DNA of 64,000 nt from Rhodopirellula halodulae (lineage in GTDB: Bacteria; Planctomycetota; Planctomycetia; Pirellulales; Pirellulaceae), in the NCBI RefSeq assembly GCF_020966775.1, contig NZ_JAJKFV010000011.1:299023-363022 (forward strand). The letters are read 5' to 3'. Below are positions 17,903-27,477 of the stretch, piece after piece. Below the pieces are notes generated by a model. The model saw only the letters and a list, made by a program, of their open reading frames with translations, was not told the origin of the DNA and ran no database searches. How positions within the stretch are numbered: position 1 is the stretch's first letter; each line of letters opens with the position of its first letter. Position numbers and translations under genes: made by a program.

Positions 17903-19591
17903 TCAGCAAGCCCCTTCCCGGAAGAGGGCGGTTTTGATGGTTCGCCAGAGAATGAAGATGTCACCGGTGATGGACCAGTTGTGAAGGTAGAACCGGTCGA
18001 AGTGAATTCGCTGCTCGTAGGAGGTGTCGTTGCGGCCGCTGACTTGCCAAAGCCCAGTGATTCCGGGACGAACCATTTGATACATCTCAAAGACCTCAGG
18101 ATGGCCCTGAATGTATTCCCGGTCGTAGTTGCCACAATCAATGATCGGTCGGGGACCGACCAGGCTCATCTCGCCTTTCAGCACGTTCAGGAGTTGCGGC
18201 AGCTCGTCCAGGCTGGTTTTACGGAGGAAGTCGCCGACGCGAGTGATCCGGGGATCGTTTCGCAGTTTGTGCGTGGCCTCCCACTCGGCTTGCATGTCGG
18301 GATGGTTGTCGAGGTAGTCACGTAATTTCTCGTCGGCGTTGCAGACCATGCTGCGAAATTTCATCGCCTGAAACGGCCGGCGGTAGCGACCGACTCGGGA
18401 CTGACTGTAGAAAATCGGTCCAGGATCAAAGACCTTGATCGCGACACCAATGATCAGCATCACGGGCAACCAAAGCGGCAAAGTCCCCAACACCAAGATC
18501 AAATCCATCCCACGTTTGAGAAACTGCGCTTTCGGGCAATTCAGTGTGGTCCGACAATGCATTTGCACCTGACCGTCCGCCTCGATCAATCGCACAGATT
18601 CAGTGGGATGCTGCTCCAGTTCGGTTGGCACGGCAACGTGCGGAATGCCGTGAAACTGATGAAACGCGTTGCCCGCGAGGCGATTTCGTTCCGCGATCAC
18701 GATCCGACAAGCGCCCGAATCGTGAAGAACCTCCTCGAGCACTGCGATCGGGCCCATGTGCAATCGCTGCCCTCGACCGATCCGCTCAGCCATGGTTTGG
18801 CACCACGCCGCTTCTCGACGGTAGGCTTCTCGCCACGCGTGATCGCCGTCAGGCCGATCGGCCTCGCCTGCGTTGCGAGAGCCTTGCGCTCGCGTTGCCC
18901 AATGCGGCAGGGGATCAAAGACGATGCCCACAGGACGCACACCTTCCGTTTGGCAACTGAGCAGGCGATCAAACAAGCGTGCCGCCCGCTCGCCGTTGCC
19001 GACAACCAAGACGGGTTGCTTCCACCAATGAAACCGGCAGAACCAACGTCGCACCATCGGACGCACCGCACTGAGGCAGAACGTCAAGGAAGCACACAGC
19101 ACCAACCAACCCAACCAAGGAAAACGCACCAATCCGGTGGCAAAGAGCATCCCCAGCCCCAATGCGGAACAGACCTGGACGGAGGTTTTCAGAATTTGCC
19201 TGAACTCGATCGAGTAGTTGACACCGCACCCCGGGTAGAGCTCATGCATGTGATGCAGTAGCACCGACAGCACCACCACCGCGACGACAAACCACGGTTG
19301 CGCCAACGTTCCGGTGCCAATGCCACAAGCGAGTGACAACGTCGCGGCCAAGGCGGCGGCCAGCACATCGGCGACAATCAGCGGAACGGCGGTTTGCAGG
19401 TCATACCATGCTTGCCGACGGCCCATCTGAATTGCACCTTCGGTGCTGATCCTTTGGATACCGGCTCCAAAGAATTCGCCCGAACCAGTTTCCGACCTGC
19501 GTTCCAGGTGGCGGACCACCCGGTTGCTTGAGATCTCCTCTCCACGGAGGACTCCGGAATCGGTTGCATCGTCTAACGCGATAGCGCTCAT
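17903..19591 (-). CDS. polyprenyl-phosphate sugar-1-phosphate transferase (WbaP-like)
   Basis: Initiating enzyme of the pathway: it transfers a sugar-1-phosphate from a nucleotide sugar to undecaprenyl phosphate. The 562-residue protein has about five N-terminal membrane spans, a nucleotide-binding-like domain ([18 protein letters not shown] near residue 195), and the C-terminal bacterial sugar transferase domain. The latter shows [45 protein letters not shown] and [16 protein letters not shown]. The first sugar is probably glucose or galactose by family precedent, but this is not provable here. The protein has a long soluble linker between residues 235 and 340. Confidence 0.92.
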   Translation of the reverse strand: MSAIALDDATDSGVLRGEEISSNRVVRHLERRSETGSGEFFGAGIQRISTEGAIQMGRRQAWYDLQTAVPLIVADVLAAALAATLSLACGIGTGTLAQPWFVVAVVVLSVLLHHMHELYPGCGVNYSIEFRQILKTSVQVCSALGLGMLFATGLVRFPWLGWLVLCASLTFCLSAVRPMVRRWFCRFHWWKQPVLVVGNGERAARLFDRLLSCQTEGVRPVGIVFDPLPHWATRAQGSRNAGEADRPDGDHAWREAYRREAAWCQTMAERIGRGQRLHMGPIAVLEEVLHDSGACRIVIAERNRLAGNAFHQFHGIPHVAVPTELEQHPTESVRLIEADGQVQMHCRTTLNCPKAQFLKRGMDLILVLGTLPLWLPVMLIIGVAIKVFDPGPIFYSQSRVGRYRRPFQAMKFRSMVCNADEKLRDYLDNHPDMQAEWEATHKLRNDPRITRVGDFLRKTSLDELPQLLNVLKGEMSLVGPRPIIDCGNYDREYIQGHPEVFEMYQMVRPGITGLWQVSGRNDTSYEQRIHFDRFYLHNWSITGDIFILWRTIKTALFREGAC

Positions 19592-19788
19592 ACTGTTCTC
19601 ATCCTTGGATGAAGTGAAAGCGTGTTGACGGAAAGAAGTTGGGGGAGAAAGACAGAAAGTTAAAAGAAGCGAGTTGCGAGCGGCGAGTTGCCAGATTCGC
19701 TGAGGGAACTTCGTTGGCAGTTCCCAGCCTTACTGACGCGGCGTGTGTGACGCTTCGTCGCCGGGGTGGGATTGGTAGCCGAACTTTG

Positions 19789-19813
19789 GTAGCCGGATTC
19801 GTCAAGAATTCGG
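19789..19813. repeat. REP-like palindrome with GTAG foot
   Basis: GTAG followed by CCGGATTC-GTCAA-GAATTCGG, an almost perfect 8-bp stem with a 5-base loop. Same family as the copy at 26153, where the stem is perfect. Confidence 0.8.
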
Positions 19814-19932
19814 GAGGCTAGTTGCTAGCTAGCAGTCGATTACAGCCTGATTCGCATAGCGTTTCAGAAGCAAATTGACATTTGCCTTGCTAACGCGACG
19901 GGTTGTGTCGCTTCGTCACCGGGACGGGTTTG

Positions 19933-19957
19933 GTAGCCGGATTCGCGGAGAATTCGG
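19933..19957. repeat. REP-like palindrome with GTAG foot
   Basis: GTAG followed by CCGGATTC-GCGGA-GAATTCGG. The stem is the same as at 19789 while the loop differs, which points to selection or mechanism acting on the stem. Confidence 0.8.
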
Positions 19958-20130
19958 AACGGACTTGGTGAGACGTCGCGTTGAATGCTGGTGAGACGGC
20001 GACGGAGTTTGCACTGGAGGGGTGGGGAATCACAGGCTGGAAGCCTTTTTCTACCCCACATCTTTACGGAGCCGCTCACGTAAGGAATACAGGCGATACG
20101 AAGCCAAGCATCCCTTGATCAAAGAAACGT

Positions 20131-20165
20131 TAGTGTTCCCTTGGCCGCTCTGGCGGAACACTAAT
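20131..20165. other. hairpin with 10-bp stem upstream of the sugar-transferase gene
   Basis: TTAGTGTTCC at 20131 pairs perfectly with GGAACACTAA at 20156, and the 15-base loop contains a further GCC/GGC pairing. The right arm motif ACACTAATCT recurs at 20180. There is no U-run on either side, so it is not a standard terminator. A processed leader or a repeat element is possible. Confidence 0.5.
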
Positions 20166-20245
20166 CTCCGCTGATCAGACACTAATCTTCGGTGTTTCGA
20201 GATGTGGTGTTTAAAAAGGCTGGAAGCCTATGCCACAGGTGGGGT

Positions 20246-20269
20246 CCGAATTCTGGCGAATCCAGCTAC
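20246..20269. repeat. REP-like palindrome overlapping the stop codon of the kinase gene
   Basis: On the minus strand GTAG is followed by CTGGATTC-GCCA-GAATTCGG. The TAG inside the GTAG foot is the stop codon of the chain-length kinase gene, so insertion of the element may have set the protein's C-terminus. Confidence 0.75.
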
Positions 20270-22758
20270 GGGGTGGGGTGGCCGTTGGAGGATCCGTTGA
20301 CGACCGAGCCGTTGGTGGCGTGGCCGTTGGTCGAGGCAGCTTCGGGGATGGGGAGCGAACGGGTTGTCGCGGGCGTGGTTCGTTTGCTGGACGAACGTTT
20401 GCGACGTGGGGTGGAACCCGTATCGTCGTCATCGTTGGCTTCATAATAGCGCCGATAGCTGGCCACGTACCCGTATTGTTTTTTGCCGTAGTAGTCGTAA
20501 GAGCTATAAGCGTAGTGATTGCTCCGTGAATCGCGACTGTTGACGATGATCCCGTCGATCGCGATGCCCTTGTCCGTCAGCACTTCCGTGGCTCGCTCCA
20601 CCAATGTCCGATTGTTCTTTTCGATCCGCACCGTCAAGAAGACCCCATCGACTTCGTCGGCCACGATCGATGGATCAGCAACCGCCAGAAGCGGCGGGGT
20701 GTCAATCAAAACAATGTCATAACGCTCGCGAGCCAATTCAAGAAACGCAACCCATTGCGATGATTCCAACAACTCCGATGGCTCCGATGTTCGTGAACCG
20801 GAACTGCATAGGTACAGGTTTTCCTGTTCACATGATTGAATGCATTGATCCGCCACAGACGAATCGATTGCCCCCGAATGACCGAGCGCGTCCGACAATC
20901 CAGGAGAACGCTGGACACCAAAATTTGCGGCAACCGTTGGCCGCCTCATGTCGGCATCGATCAACAAAACACGTTTGCCGGTCTGAGCCACCGAGATGGC
21001 TAGGTTCGCAATTGTCGTGGACTTCCCGTCCGAAGGACTGGGGCTGGTGATCAGAAAGACCTTCTTTGATTGACTCTTTGCGGCGAAAAGAAGCGAAGTC
21101 CGAAGCACGCGAAATGTCTCCGACTCCGTCCCCCGTGGCAGGTGATGGGTCACCAACATCGGCGACATGACCGAACCCTCCGCAACCTTCTTTTTCAGTG
21201 ACGATTCCTTCAGGCGGGGCACATGAGCCAGAATGGTCGCGCCCACCACGCGTTCCACTTCCGCCGGATCGTGAAAGGTGCGGTCCGTCATCTCCGCGAG
21301 CAACGCCAAAGCCAACCCCAACATGCCGCCGGCAAGAATTCCCAAAGCGGCAATTTTCGATTTGGACGGCCAGACCGGAACACTCGCAGGCAGTGGCATC
21401 ACAATCAAGTCCGTAGCAAAACCGGAGTAATCATTCGTCAGATTGATTTCGTGCAGACGCTGAAACACCTCGTCGTAGCGAGCTTGAGCACGCTCCAAGT
21501 TTGCCTTCAGCGAGTTTCCCAGCAGGAAAGTCGTTTCGACTTCTTTGGCAAGCTTCGATTCCTTCTCCGACAACTCCAACAGTTGCTCTTCCCGCTTTTC
21601 CAATTCCGTGATGTCGCTTTGAAGCACACGGTAGTAGCTTGCGAGAATCTCGGCGGGCTTTGCCTCAACACGTTTCTCTTCTTCAGGACGAGCGGCACGC
21701 GTTTCCTCAACAAACCGACGCATGTTTTCCAGCTCGGTCCGCAAAGCACGGACGCTTGGATGATTTTCGCCGAACTCCGCCGCCATCAACCGTTCTTTGC
21801 TCGAAAGAGTCAACAACTGCTGATATTCAGTGCGGGTGGACTCTTGCATCACGGCTCGCGAGAGAAGCTCGTCGTTGGTTTGGTCGTCACGATTGGCGGA
21901 GATTGCCAGAAATGCATTGACCCGCGCGATTTCTTCTGAGTCCAGCAGCGACATCACGTGAACATCTGTCAGCGATTCCGGTGCCCTGTCTTTTACGAAA
22001 TCACGAATCACGACTCGACGGGATCGTGCATGTGACAGTGACTCGCGGATGCCGTCGAGCTGTTGTTCAATGTTGTTGAGACGCAAGCGATGAACATCCT
22101 CGAGTGAATCACCGCCATTCTCTCGCGATGAAATCAACGCCGGGACCGATGCGACGAACTCGCGATAGGCTTGGTCCGCTTCACGAAGCGATTTTTCGTT
22201 CTGGACCTGTGCTTTGGCAATCAGTTCCGCGGCCTCATTCCCCACGCTGCTTGTCTGATCTTCGATATAAGACTGATAGCTATCAAAGACCGCCTGTAAC
22301 GTTGTGGCAGCCATGTCCGGATCCGGATTTTGATAGGTTGCTTTCAGCACACTGGCACTCTTTGCCAGTCCATCGCCACCTTTGCTAACCGTCAAATTTC
22401 CGGCCAAGTCGCCAACGCCAATATTCAGGCCTGCATTCTGAATCGCTTGTTCGATGATTTTAGGACTCGCAAATAACTCCATATGAGTCGCCAAAACCTC
22501 CTCTTGCATGGACGCCATCGACTCAGCGGAATTTCCTGTTCCAGTGCTTGCTAGTTCTCCCGAACGCTGCCCAACGAGCACAGCCAATTTTGACTCGTAG
22601 ATCGGTACTTGATTCACGAAGTAGATGGTCGCCAATGTTGCGCCGACAAAGATTCCGAGCGCAATCAGGTGATAGCGTCGGCGAACAATTCCGAGCAGAT
22701 CCAGATCGATGTCTAGATCATCAACTTCGTGATCGTCGTGGGTGTTGCTGCGAATCAT
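20266..22758 (-). CDS. BY-kinase with Wzz chain-length domain (Wzc-like)
   Basis: Inner-membrane co-polymerase that controls chain length and couples polymer synthesis to export. From start 22758 (MIRSNTHDDHEVDDLDIDLD) the protein has 830 residues: Wzz domain with the first span near residue 30, a long coiled-coil periplasmic part, a second span near residue 440 (AALGILAGGMLGLALALLAE), and a cytoplasmic tyrosine kinase. The kinase shows Walker A SPSPSDGKSTT, Walker A' LLIDADMRRP, Walker B VLIDTPPLL, and a Tyr cluster at YAYSSYDYYGKKQYGYV. The frame continues 50 codons upstream without family sequence. A Pro/Ser/Asn-rich tail follows the Tyr cluster. It is the first gene of the locus. Confidence 0.93.
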   Translation of the reverse strand: MIRSNTHDDHEVDDLDIDLDLLGIVRRRYHLIALGIFVGATLATIYFVNQVPIYESKLAVLVGQRSGELASTGTGNSAESMASMQEEVLATHMELFASPKIIEQAIQNAGLNIGVGDLAGNLTVSKGGDGLAKSASVLKATYQNPDPDMAATTLQAVFDSYQSYIEDQTSSVGNEAAELIAKAQVQNEKSLREADQAYREFVASVPALISSRENGGDSLEDVHRLRLNNIEQQLDGIRESLSHARSRRVVIRDFVKDRAPESLTDVHVMSLLDSEEIARVNAFLAISANRDDQTNDELLSRAVMQESTRTEYQQLLTLSSKERLMAAEFGENHPSVRALRTELENMRRFVEETRAARPEEEKRVEAKPAEILASYYRVLQSDITELEKREEQLLELSEKESKLAKEVETTFLLGNSLKANLERAQARYDEVFQRLHEINLTNDYSGFATDLIVMPLPASVPVWPSKSKIAALGILAGGMLGLALALLAEMTDRTFHDPAEVERVVGATILAHVPRLKESSLKKKVAEGSVMSPMLVTHHLPRGTESETFRVLRTSLLFAAKSQSKKVFLITSPSPSDGKSTTIANLAISVAQTGKRVLLIDADMRRPTVAANFGVQRSPGLSDALGHSGAIDSSVADQCIQSCEQENLYLCSSGSRTSEPSELLESSQWVAFLELARERYDIVLIDTPPLLAVADPSIVADEVDGVFLTVRIEKNNRTLVERATEVLTDKGIAIDGIIVNSRDSRSNHYAYSSYDYYGKKQYGYVASYRRYYEANDDDDTGSTPRRKRSSSKRTTPATTRSLPIPEAASTNGHATNGSVVNGSSNGHPTP

Positions 22759-24253
22759 GGAAGTACTGACTCGATTGCCTATTGAATGGTGCGGCGGCGA
22801 AAACTGCCTAAAACGCAATGCTGGGTTGCTGCGGTCATCTCGCCACACAGTTTTGCGTTTGTGCAGCGAACATGCTTTCGATTGACGTGACGTAGCGAAA
22901 CTCGCCAAGACTTTCGTTTATCCGCGTCTTTCTAAAGTCACTGAGGAAACCTCGCCCCATGCGAACGATGCAGGTTCGAAACCCTATCCCGTAAAACTGA
23001 GCCGGGAAAAAATGAACTCACCCAACCTTTGTACAGGTTACCTGAACCCTCTCCAGAGCAACGCGAAATATTCAATCCTACCCCGCATTTTCGAACCACT
23101 TTGGCTTCGTTTTCAAAGCCGCACAACTTCTCACCAAGCCACAACAAACCATTTCAACGGAACCTTCACCGCCCTTGCGGCATCCCCACCTGACCGCGTC
23201 ACGAATCAAGATGGTGTCAAGCAATGATAGCGTGAAACGCTGTCAAGCCGCTCCAACAGCAGGTCACAAAGAGCGACCTGTGTGACCTGATTCGTCGTGG
23301 TGCCAGAGATCAAATGGTAGCTTGCTCTCTTTTTGCGCACACTTCGTGCTCTTGGGTGACCGAACACCCCACCCGAATGGACGGATTCAACAGTCCGCCG
23401 TTCCGCGATCAGGATAAACGGGACTCCCCAGTATTCAATAGGCAACCGGTTCCAATTGGGGGATTCAGAAATAACGGACGCCTGAGCGTGTGCATTGAGG
23501 GCGAACGGCGACCTTTCCGCCGAAAAGAGTTTCGCCTTCATTGAATTTTAAAGCGTGGCTGTTTGGGCAAAGTGTCCGCCAAGAAAGGTCCGCTACACCG
23601 CGGATCGGTCGAGTGACAGCAATTTGTTGCCGCCGGTGTAGCCGGAAATCGAATTTCGTGACATCCGGATATCCAAGTTGCCAAGCCGCCGTCGCGATCC
23701 GGCGAGGATCCCCTCATCGTGTCCGATTGAAATGGATGTCGCGGATCACTCCGTGGTCCAGCCTCGAGTGAGTGCAGTGGGAGAGGGCGATTCGTCACTT
23801 GGAAAGTGACGGCTACGTTGGCGAATGGCGTGTCGGGAGAGTCTGGAAGAACAACGTCGGGGTTGTTCGGTATTTCAGGGCGTGAGTCCGAATGCTTGAC
23901 GAATTCAGCTACGGGAGTAATGAACGTCGCGGATCACTCCGTGGTCCAGCGTTGGGTAGGCGGAATCGGAAAGGGAGATTCGTCACTCGGAAAGTGACGG
24001 CTACTTTGAGGGTGAACGGCGTGTCGGGATAGCTTGGAAAAGCAACGTTGCGGTTGTTCGGTATCTCAGGGTGTGGGTTCGAATTCTTGACGAATTCCGG
24101 CTACGAGGGGTGAGCGAATTCGGCGGCGGGATTGGGGAACCGTGAGGGAACGGGGCGGGTGATGCGCGGCGCGGGTTGGGTTCGGATATGCTGGTGGCCC
24201 CGGATTTTTGATCCGGATCCCCTCCCCATCTTTCCCGCCTTTGGAGCCCGCTC
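22759..24253. other. 1.5-kb region without a credible gene
   Basis: This divergent region separates the kinase gene (minus) from the oxidoreductase gene (plus) and should carry the locus promoter. I see no ORF with family resemblance. It holds an inverted repeat AGGTCACA (23261-23268) and TGTGACCT (23281-23288), a small hairpin AGCGT-GAA-ACGCT near 23230, and the 188-bp tandem duplication at 23735-24104. A weak frame at 23206-23541 on the minus strand has no support. Confidence 0.6.
23735..24104. repeat. 188-bp compound repeat in tandem, two diverged copies
   Basis: Copy one begins near 23735 and copy two 188 bp later. Each has the same order of parts: GTCGCGGATCACTCCGTGGT, then GTCACTT-GGA-AAGTGAC with a GTAG foot on the minus strand (23794-23816 and 23982-24004), then GGCGTGTCGGGA, then GTTGTTCGGTAT, then an AATTC-core palindrome (23888 and 24080). 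A third copy of the first part lies at 26198. The copies differ by scattered substitutions and small indels, so the duplication is not recent. Confidence 0.85.
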
Positions 24254-25945
24254 GTGACTCAACATGCTTTTCCTGAAAACGTTTCGGATCCTCGTCAGAC
24301 AACAACGATGGCTGACGGCGCGGTGAGCGCTCGACCGTCGTTGACAGCGAATGATGGGGGCCGAATTCTGGCGAATCCGGCTACGGTAGAAGGAGAGAAT
24401 CCGGGTACGACAGAAGAAGCAAATTCGGCGACATTCGGAGAGAATTCGGCGACGGTAGAAGAGGATCTAGCGACGACGATGATGAGGATTGAATGTTCGA
24501 CACCGGACGGCTTGCGCCGTTCCGCTAAGGGTTTCGACGGCGTGCGTCGGTCGGCTAACGGTGATGGAGAGTTGGCACGGCGGAGGTTTTTAAAGTCGGC
24601 GGCGGTTGTGGGTGGGGTGGCTGCCGGGGCGACTTTGAATGCTCGGGCGGTGCATGGGCAGGAGACGCCGGATGTGATTCAAGTCGCTTTGGTCGGTGCG
24701 GGCGGTCGTGGGACGGGCGCGGCAAATGATGCGTTGCATGCGGACAACGCTCGGTTGAAAGTCGTCGCGGTGGCAGATGTCTTCCCGGAGAACGTGGCTC
24801 GCAGTGTCAAAGCCCTCTCGAATGAACACATCGATGCACCGGAGAAAGTGGACGTGCCGGAGGAACGGCAGTTTGTTGGCTTCGATGCCTACAAGCATGC
24901 GATGGACACGCTGAATCCCGGCGACATTGTGATCTTGGCAACGCCGCTGGCGTTTCGCTGGGTCCACTTCGAGTACGCGATCGAGAAGGGGCTGAACGTG
25001 TTCATGGAGAAACCGCTGACGGCGGATGGTCCTTCCTCCAAACAGATGCTGGAACTGGCGGCCAAGGCGGATGAAAAGAATTTGAAGTGCGGCGTGGGAT
25101 TGATGGTTCGTCATTGCCGCGGTCGGCAAGAGTTGTTCAAGCGTATTCAAGACGGCCAGATTGGCGACATCATCATGATGCGAGCCTACCGGATGCACGG
25201 TCCGATCGCGTCCGCGTTCACCAAACGACGCTCGGATGACATGCCAGAAACGCTGTGGCAGATCAAGAATTTCCATAGTTTCTTGTGGGCCAGCGGGGGT
25301 TGCTTCAGCGACTTTTACATCCACCAGATTGACGAGACATCATGGATGAAGGATGCCTGGCCGGTGAAGGCACAGGCGTTGGGTGGCCGGCATTACCGCG
25401 GCGATTGGATCGACCAAAACTTTGACACTTACGCGGTCGAGTACACCTATCCCGACGGCAGCAAACTGTTCTTTGACGGCCGCTGCATGAAGGGCTGCCG
25501 CAACGACATGTCGAGCACGGTGCACGGCAGCAAAGGGTCAGCGATCGTGAGCACGTCGGGGCACACGCCGGGCAAGGTGCGGATCTTTGAAGGACAAAAC
25601 CAAAGTCGCCGCGAAGTGGCTTGGGCTTACCCGCAACCGGAGAAGAATCCGTATCGGTTGGAATGGACGGACTTGGTCGACGCGATCATTCACGACAATC
25701 CTTACAACGAGGTGCCACGCGGTGTGCAAGCGAGCTTGGTGACCAGCATGGGACGGATGGCGGCACACACGGGCCAAGAGATCACGCTGGATCAAATGCT
25801 GAATTGCCCGCACGAGTTCGCACCGGGCGTGGCGGAGTTGACGGTGGATGGACCGGCCCCGGTGATCGCGAATGCGGACGGGTCGTACCCGGTGCCTCAG
25901 CCGGGAATCCTGCGTGAGGCGGAGTACGAGTTGTTTGACGTGTGA
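24254..25945 (+). CDS. Gfo/Idh/MocA-family oxidoreductase with Tat signal
   Basis: An NAD(P)-dependent sugar or polyol oxidoreductase exported by the Tat system, as is common in planctomycetes. The Tat motif ARRRFLKSAAVVGGVAAG lies near residue 108, followed by the Rossmann loop VALVGAGGRGTGAANDAL and the EKPLTAD motif that holds the catalytic-type Lys. The C-terminal alpha/beta domain has GGCFSDFYIHQIDE. The first 75-100 residues are unlike the family and translate REP-type sequence (24361-24383), so the true start may be 24479 (MMRIEC) or later, giving about 488 residues. The substrate is unknown. Confidence 0.9.
   Translation: MTQHAFPENVSDPRQTTTMADGAVSARPSLTANDGGRILANPATVEGENPGTTEEANSATFGENSATVEEDLATTMMRIECSTPDGLRRSAKGFDGVRRSANGDGELARRRFLKSAAVVGGVAAGATLNARAVHGQETPDVIQVALVGAGGRGTGAANDALHADNARLKVVAVADVFPENVARSVKALSNEHIDAPEKVDVPEERQFVGFDAYKHAMDTLNPGDIVILATPLAFRWVHFEYAIEKGLNVFMEKPLTADGPSSKQMLELAAKADEKNLKCGVGLMVRHCRGRQELFKRIQDGQIGDIIMMRAYRMHGPIASAFTKRRSDDMPETLWQIKNFHSFLWASGGCFSDFYIHQIDETSWMKDAWPVKAQALGGRHYRGDWIDQNFDTYAVEYTYPDGSKLFFDGRCMKGCRNDMSSTVHGSKGSAIVSTSGHTPGKVRIFEGQNQSRREVAWAYPQPEKNPYRLEWTDLVDAIIHDNPYNEVPRGVQASLVTSMGRMAAHTGQEITLDQMLNCPHEFAPGVAELTVDGPAPVIANADGSYPVPQPGILREAEYELFDV
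24361..24383. repeat. REP-like palindrome inside the oxidoreductase reading frame
   Basis: On the minus strand GTAG is followed by CCGGATTC-GCCA-GAATTCGG. It is read in frame as part of the N-terminal extension of the oxidoreductase. Degenerate pieces with the same AATTCGGCGAC core follow at 24420-24460. Confidence 0.75.
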
Positions 25946-26541
25946 AGGATGTAGCCGGATTCATTCAAGACGTAGCTGAATTGGTCAAGAATTTGGGCGA
26001 GCGATGACGTGCGACATCCGAATTCTGGCGAATCCGGCTACGGGTGAGTGATATCGTCCGGTGGGAACCGGACCTACGAAGTCAGGTCCGTCTTGACCGG
26101 ATGAGACATTGCCGACAGGTTCACGTGTTTTTGGTAAACGCATTGAGCCGGACCGAATTCTTGACGAATTCGGCTACGAGCGTTGAATGGCATGAATGTC
26201 GCGGATCACTCCGTGGTCCAGCGTGGGATGGTGGGACGAGACCTGGAATTAACAGGTCTCGTTTCGAGGGTGATTGGGCTGAGTCCCCATGTCACGCGGG
26301 GTGAGTTGGTGTGCGAGATGGCAAGGCATTGCTGGATGCCTCGCTTCTGCGAAGCATCGGCTGGGTGCCATGTGAGACATGGCCTACAGTGGTGTTCCGC
26401 TTACCGGGTTGCTGCCGTGTTCACAGAGAATTCGGCGACGGTCGAGTGGCATTGGTGTGGTTGTCCGGTGGAACCGGACCTACGAAGTGAGATCGTCCGG
26501 TGGGAACCGGACCTACGAATTTAGGATAGGAAGACACAGGT
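25946..26541. repeat. cluster of short palindromes from several REP-like families
   Basis: About 600 bp without a gene. It contains AATTC-core elements at 25951, 26018-26041 and 26153-26177, GTCCGGT/ACCGGAC elements at 26056-26077, 26463-26483 and 26495-26516, the GGATCAC/GTGGTCC unit at 26198-26222, a 9-bp stem CGAGACCTG/CAGGTCTCG at 26237-26261, GATGCCTCGC/GCGAAGCATC at 26335-26361, and GCCATGT-GAG-ACATGGC at 26367-26387. Most carry CTAC on the right, which is GTAG on the other strand. Confidence 0.88.
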
Positions 26542-27372
26542 TTGTTTGAGTTGCGATGCACGGTTCGAAATTGCGGCCGCGTTCTTTCTGAGGTGGAACG
26601 TGGACTGAAATGCGAGCAAGGGCACCATTTCGATCGGGCTCGCGAAGGCTATTACAGTCTGTCCCAGCCTCAGGATCGCAAGTCCAAGATCCCCGGCGAC
26701 GCGGACGCTGCGGTGGAAGCACGGCATCGTTGGTTGCAACGCGGGCATGGAAACGGATTGATCGAGGCACTCAAGCCTTGGGTTGAATCGACCGCAGGAC
26801 AAAGCACCGATCGAACCGTCGATTTGGGATGCGGGGAAGGATCGTTTGGGCCGGCATTGTTTGCGAACATCCCACAACGCTACTGCGGCATCGACCTGTC
26901 GAAAAAGGCGATCAAACTGGCGGCGCGTGGTTGGAAAGAAGCGACTTGGGTGTGGGCCAATGCGGACCGGGCGTTGCCGATTGCGGACCGCAGCGTGTTA
27001 CGCGTGGTTTCTCTGTTCGGGAGAAGGCCAACGTCCGAGATGGCTCGCATCCTGACCCACGATGGGGTGGCAATCGTCGCGGTGCCAGGAGAAAAGGATT
27101 TGATCGAGTTGCGTGAACATGTTCAGCAATCGGGGCAACGACGCAGCCGTTGGCAGAAGGTGGTCGACGAGATGGCGGAAGCCGGCTTGCAACTTCGCGA
27201 GCATTGTTTGTGGAAGGACCAAGTTGAATTGGATGGCGATGCGATCGCGGATGCGATGGCCATGACCTATCGCGGCGTCCGGTTTTCGCAGAATGCTCGC
27301 GTGCAAACCGCCACCGCGATGCGCGTGACGTTGGCGGCTGATTTGATGTTGTTTGAGAAAGCCGCGACGTAG
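26542..27372 (+). CDS. rlmA: RlmA-like 23S rRNA guanine-N1 methyltransferase
   Basis: SAM-dependent methyltransferase that would modify G745 (RlmA-I) or G748 (RlmA-II) of 23S rRNA; which one cannot be told here. The 276-residue protein has the N-terminal zinc ribbon pattern (Cys at about 6, 11 and 25, His at 29 in RCTVRNCG and LKCEQGHHF), then AREGYYSL and DADAAVEARHRWL typical of the family. The SAM-binding loop is VDLGCGEGSFGPAL near residue 93. It stands alone between two palindrome clusters. Similar proteins in other bacteria give macrolide or lincosamide tolerance, so a resistance role is an alternative. Confidence 0.88.
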   Translation: MFELRCTVRNCGRVLSEVERGLKCEQGHHFDRAREGYYSLSQPQDRKSKIPGDADAAVEARHRWLQRGHGNGLIEALKPWVESTAGQSTDRTVDLGCGEGSFGPALFANIPQRYCGIDLSKKAIKLAARGWKEATWVWANADRALPIADRSVLRVVSLFGRRPTSEMARILTHDGVAIVAVPGEKDLIELREHVQQSGQRRSRWQKVVDEMAEAGLQLREHCLWKDQVELDGDAIADAMAMTYRGVRFSQNARVQTATAMRVTLAADLMLFEKAAT

Positions 27373-27396
27373 ATTCGGGTGTTGCAGCGGTGCGAC

Positions 27397-27467
27397 GTTC
27401 GGTGGAACCGACAGCATCGTTCGGTGGAACCGAACCTACGGGCTTTGTTCGGTGGGACCGAACCTAC
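27397..27467. repeat. three REP-like palindromes with a variant stem
   Basis: Copies at 27397, 27419 and 27447 in a 105-bp convergent gap. On the minus strand the last two read GTAG then GTTCGGT-TCC-ACCGAAC (or a near match). Compared with the GTCCGGT/ACCGGAC copies elsewhere, both arms changed together, which preserves pairing. The convergent setting suits a transcription-end role. Confidence 0.88.
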
Positions 27468-27477
27468 AGGAAACGAA

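Larger units (their letters stand above)
19592..20265. other. 674-bp gene-free stretch with REP-like palindromes and a hairpin
   Basis: No credible gene is seen between the sugar transferase and the chain-length kinase. The stretch holds partial AGTTGCG heptamers near 19668, two GTAG-foot palindromes (19789 and 19933), a 10-bp-stem hairpin at 20131-20165 and part of a palindrome at its right edge. Both genes read leftwards, so it is the leader of the sugar-transferase gene and the 3' side of the kinase gene. Confidence 0.7.

Noticed and set aside
22938-23541. Short open frames in the gap upstream of the chain-length kinase
   Set aside because: They lack conserved motifs, overlap hairpins and have no plausible operon context.
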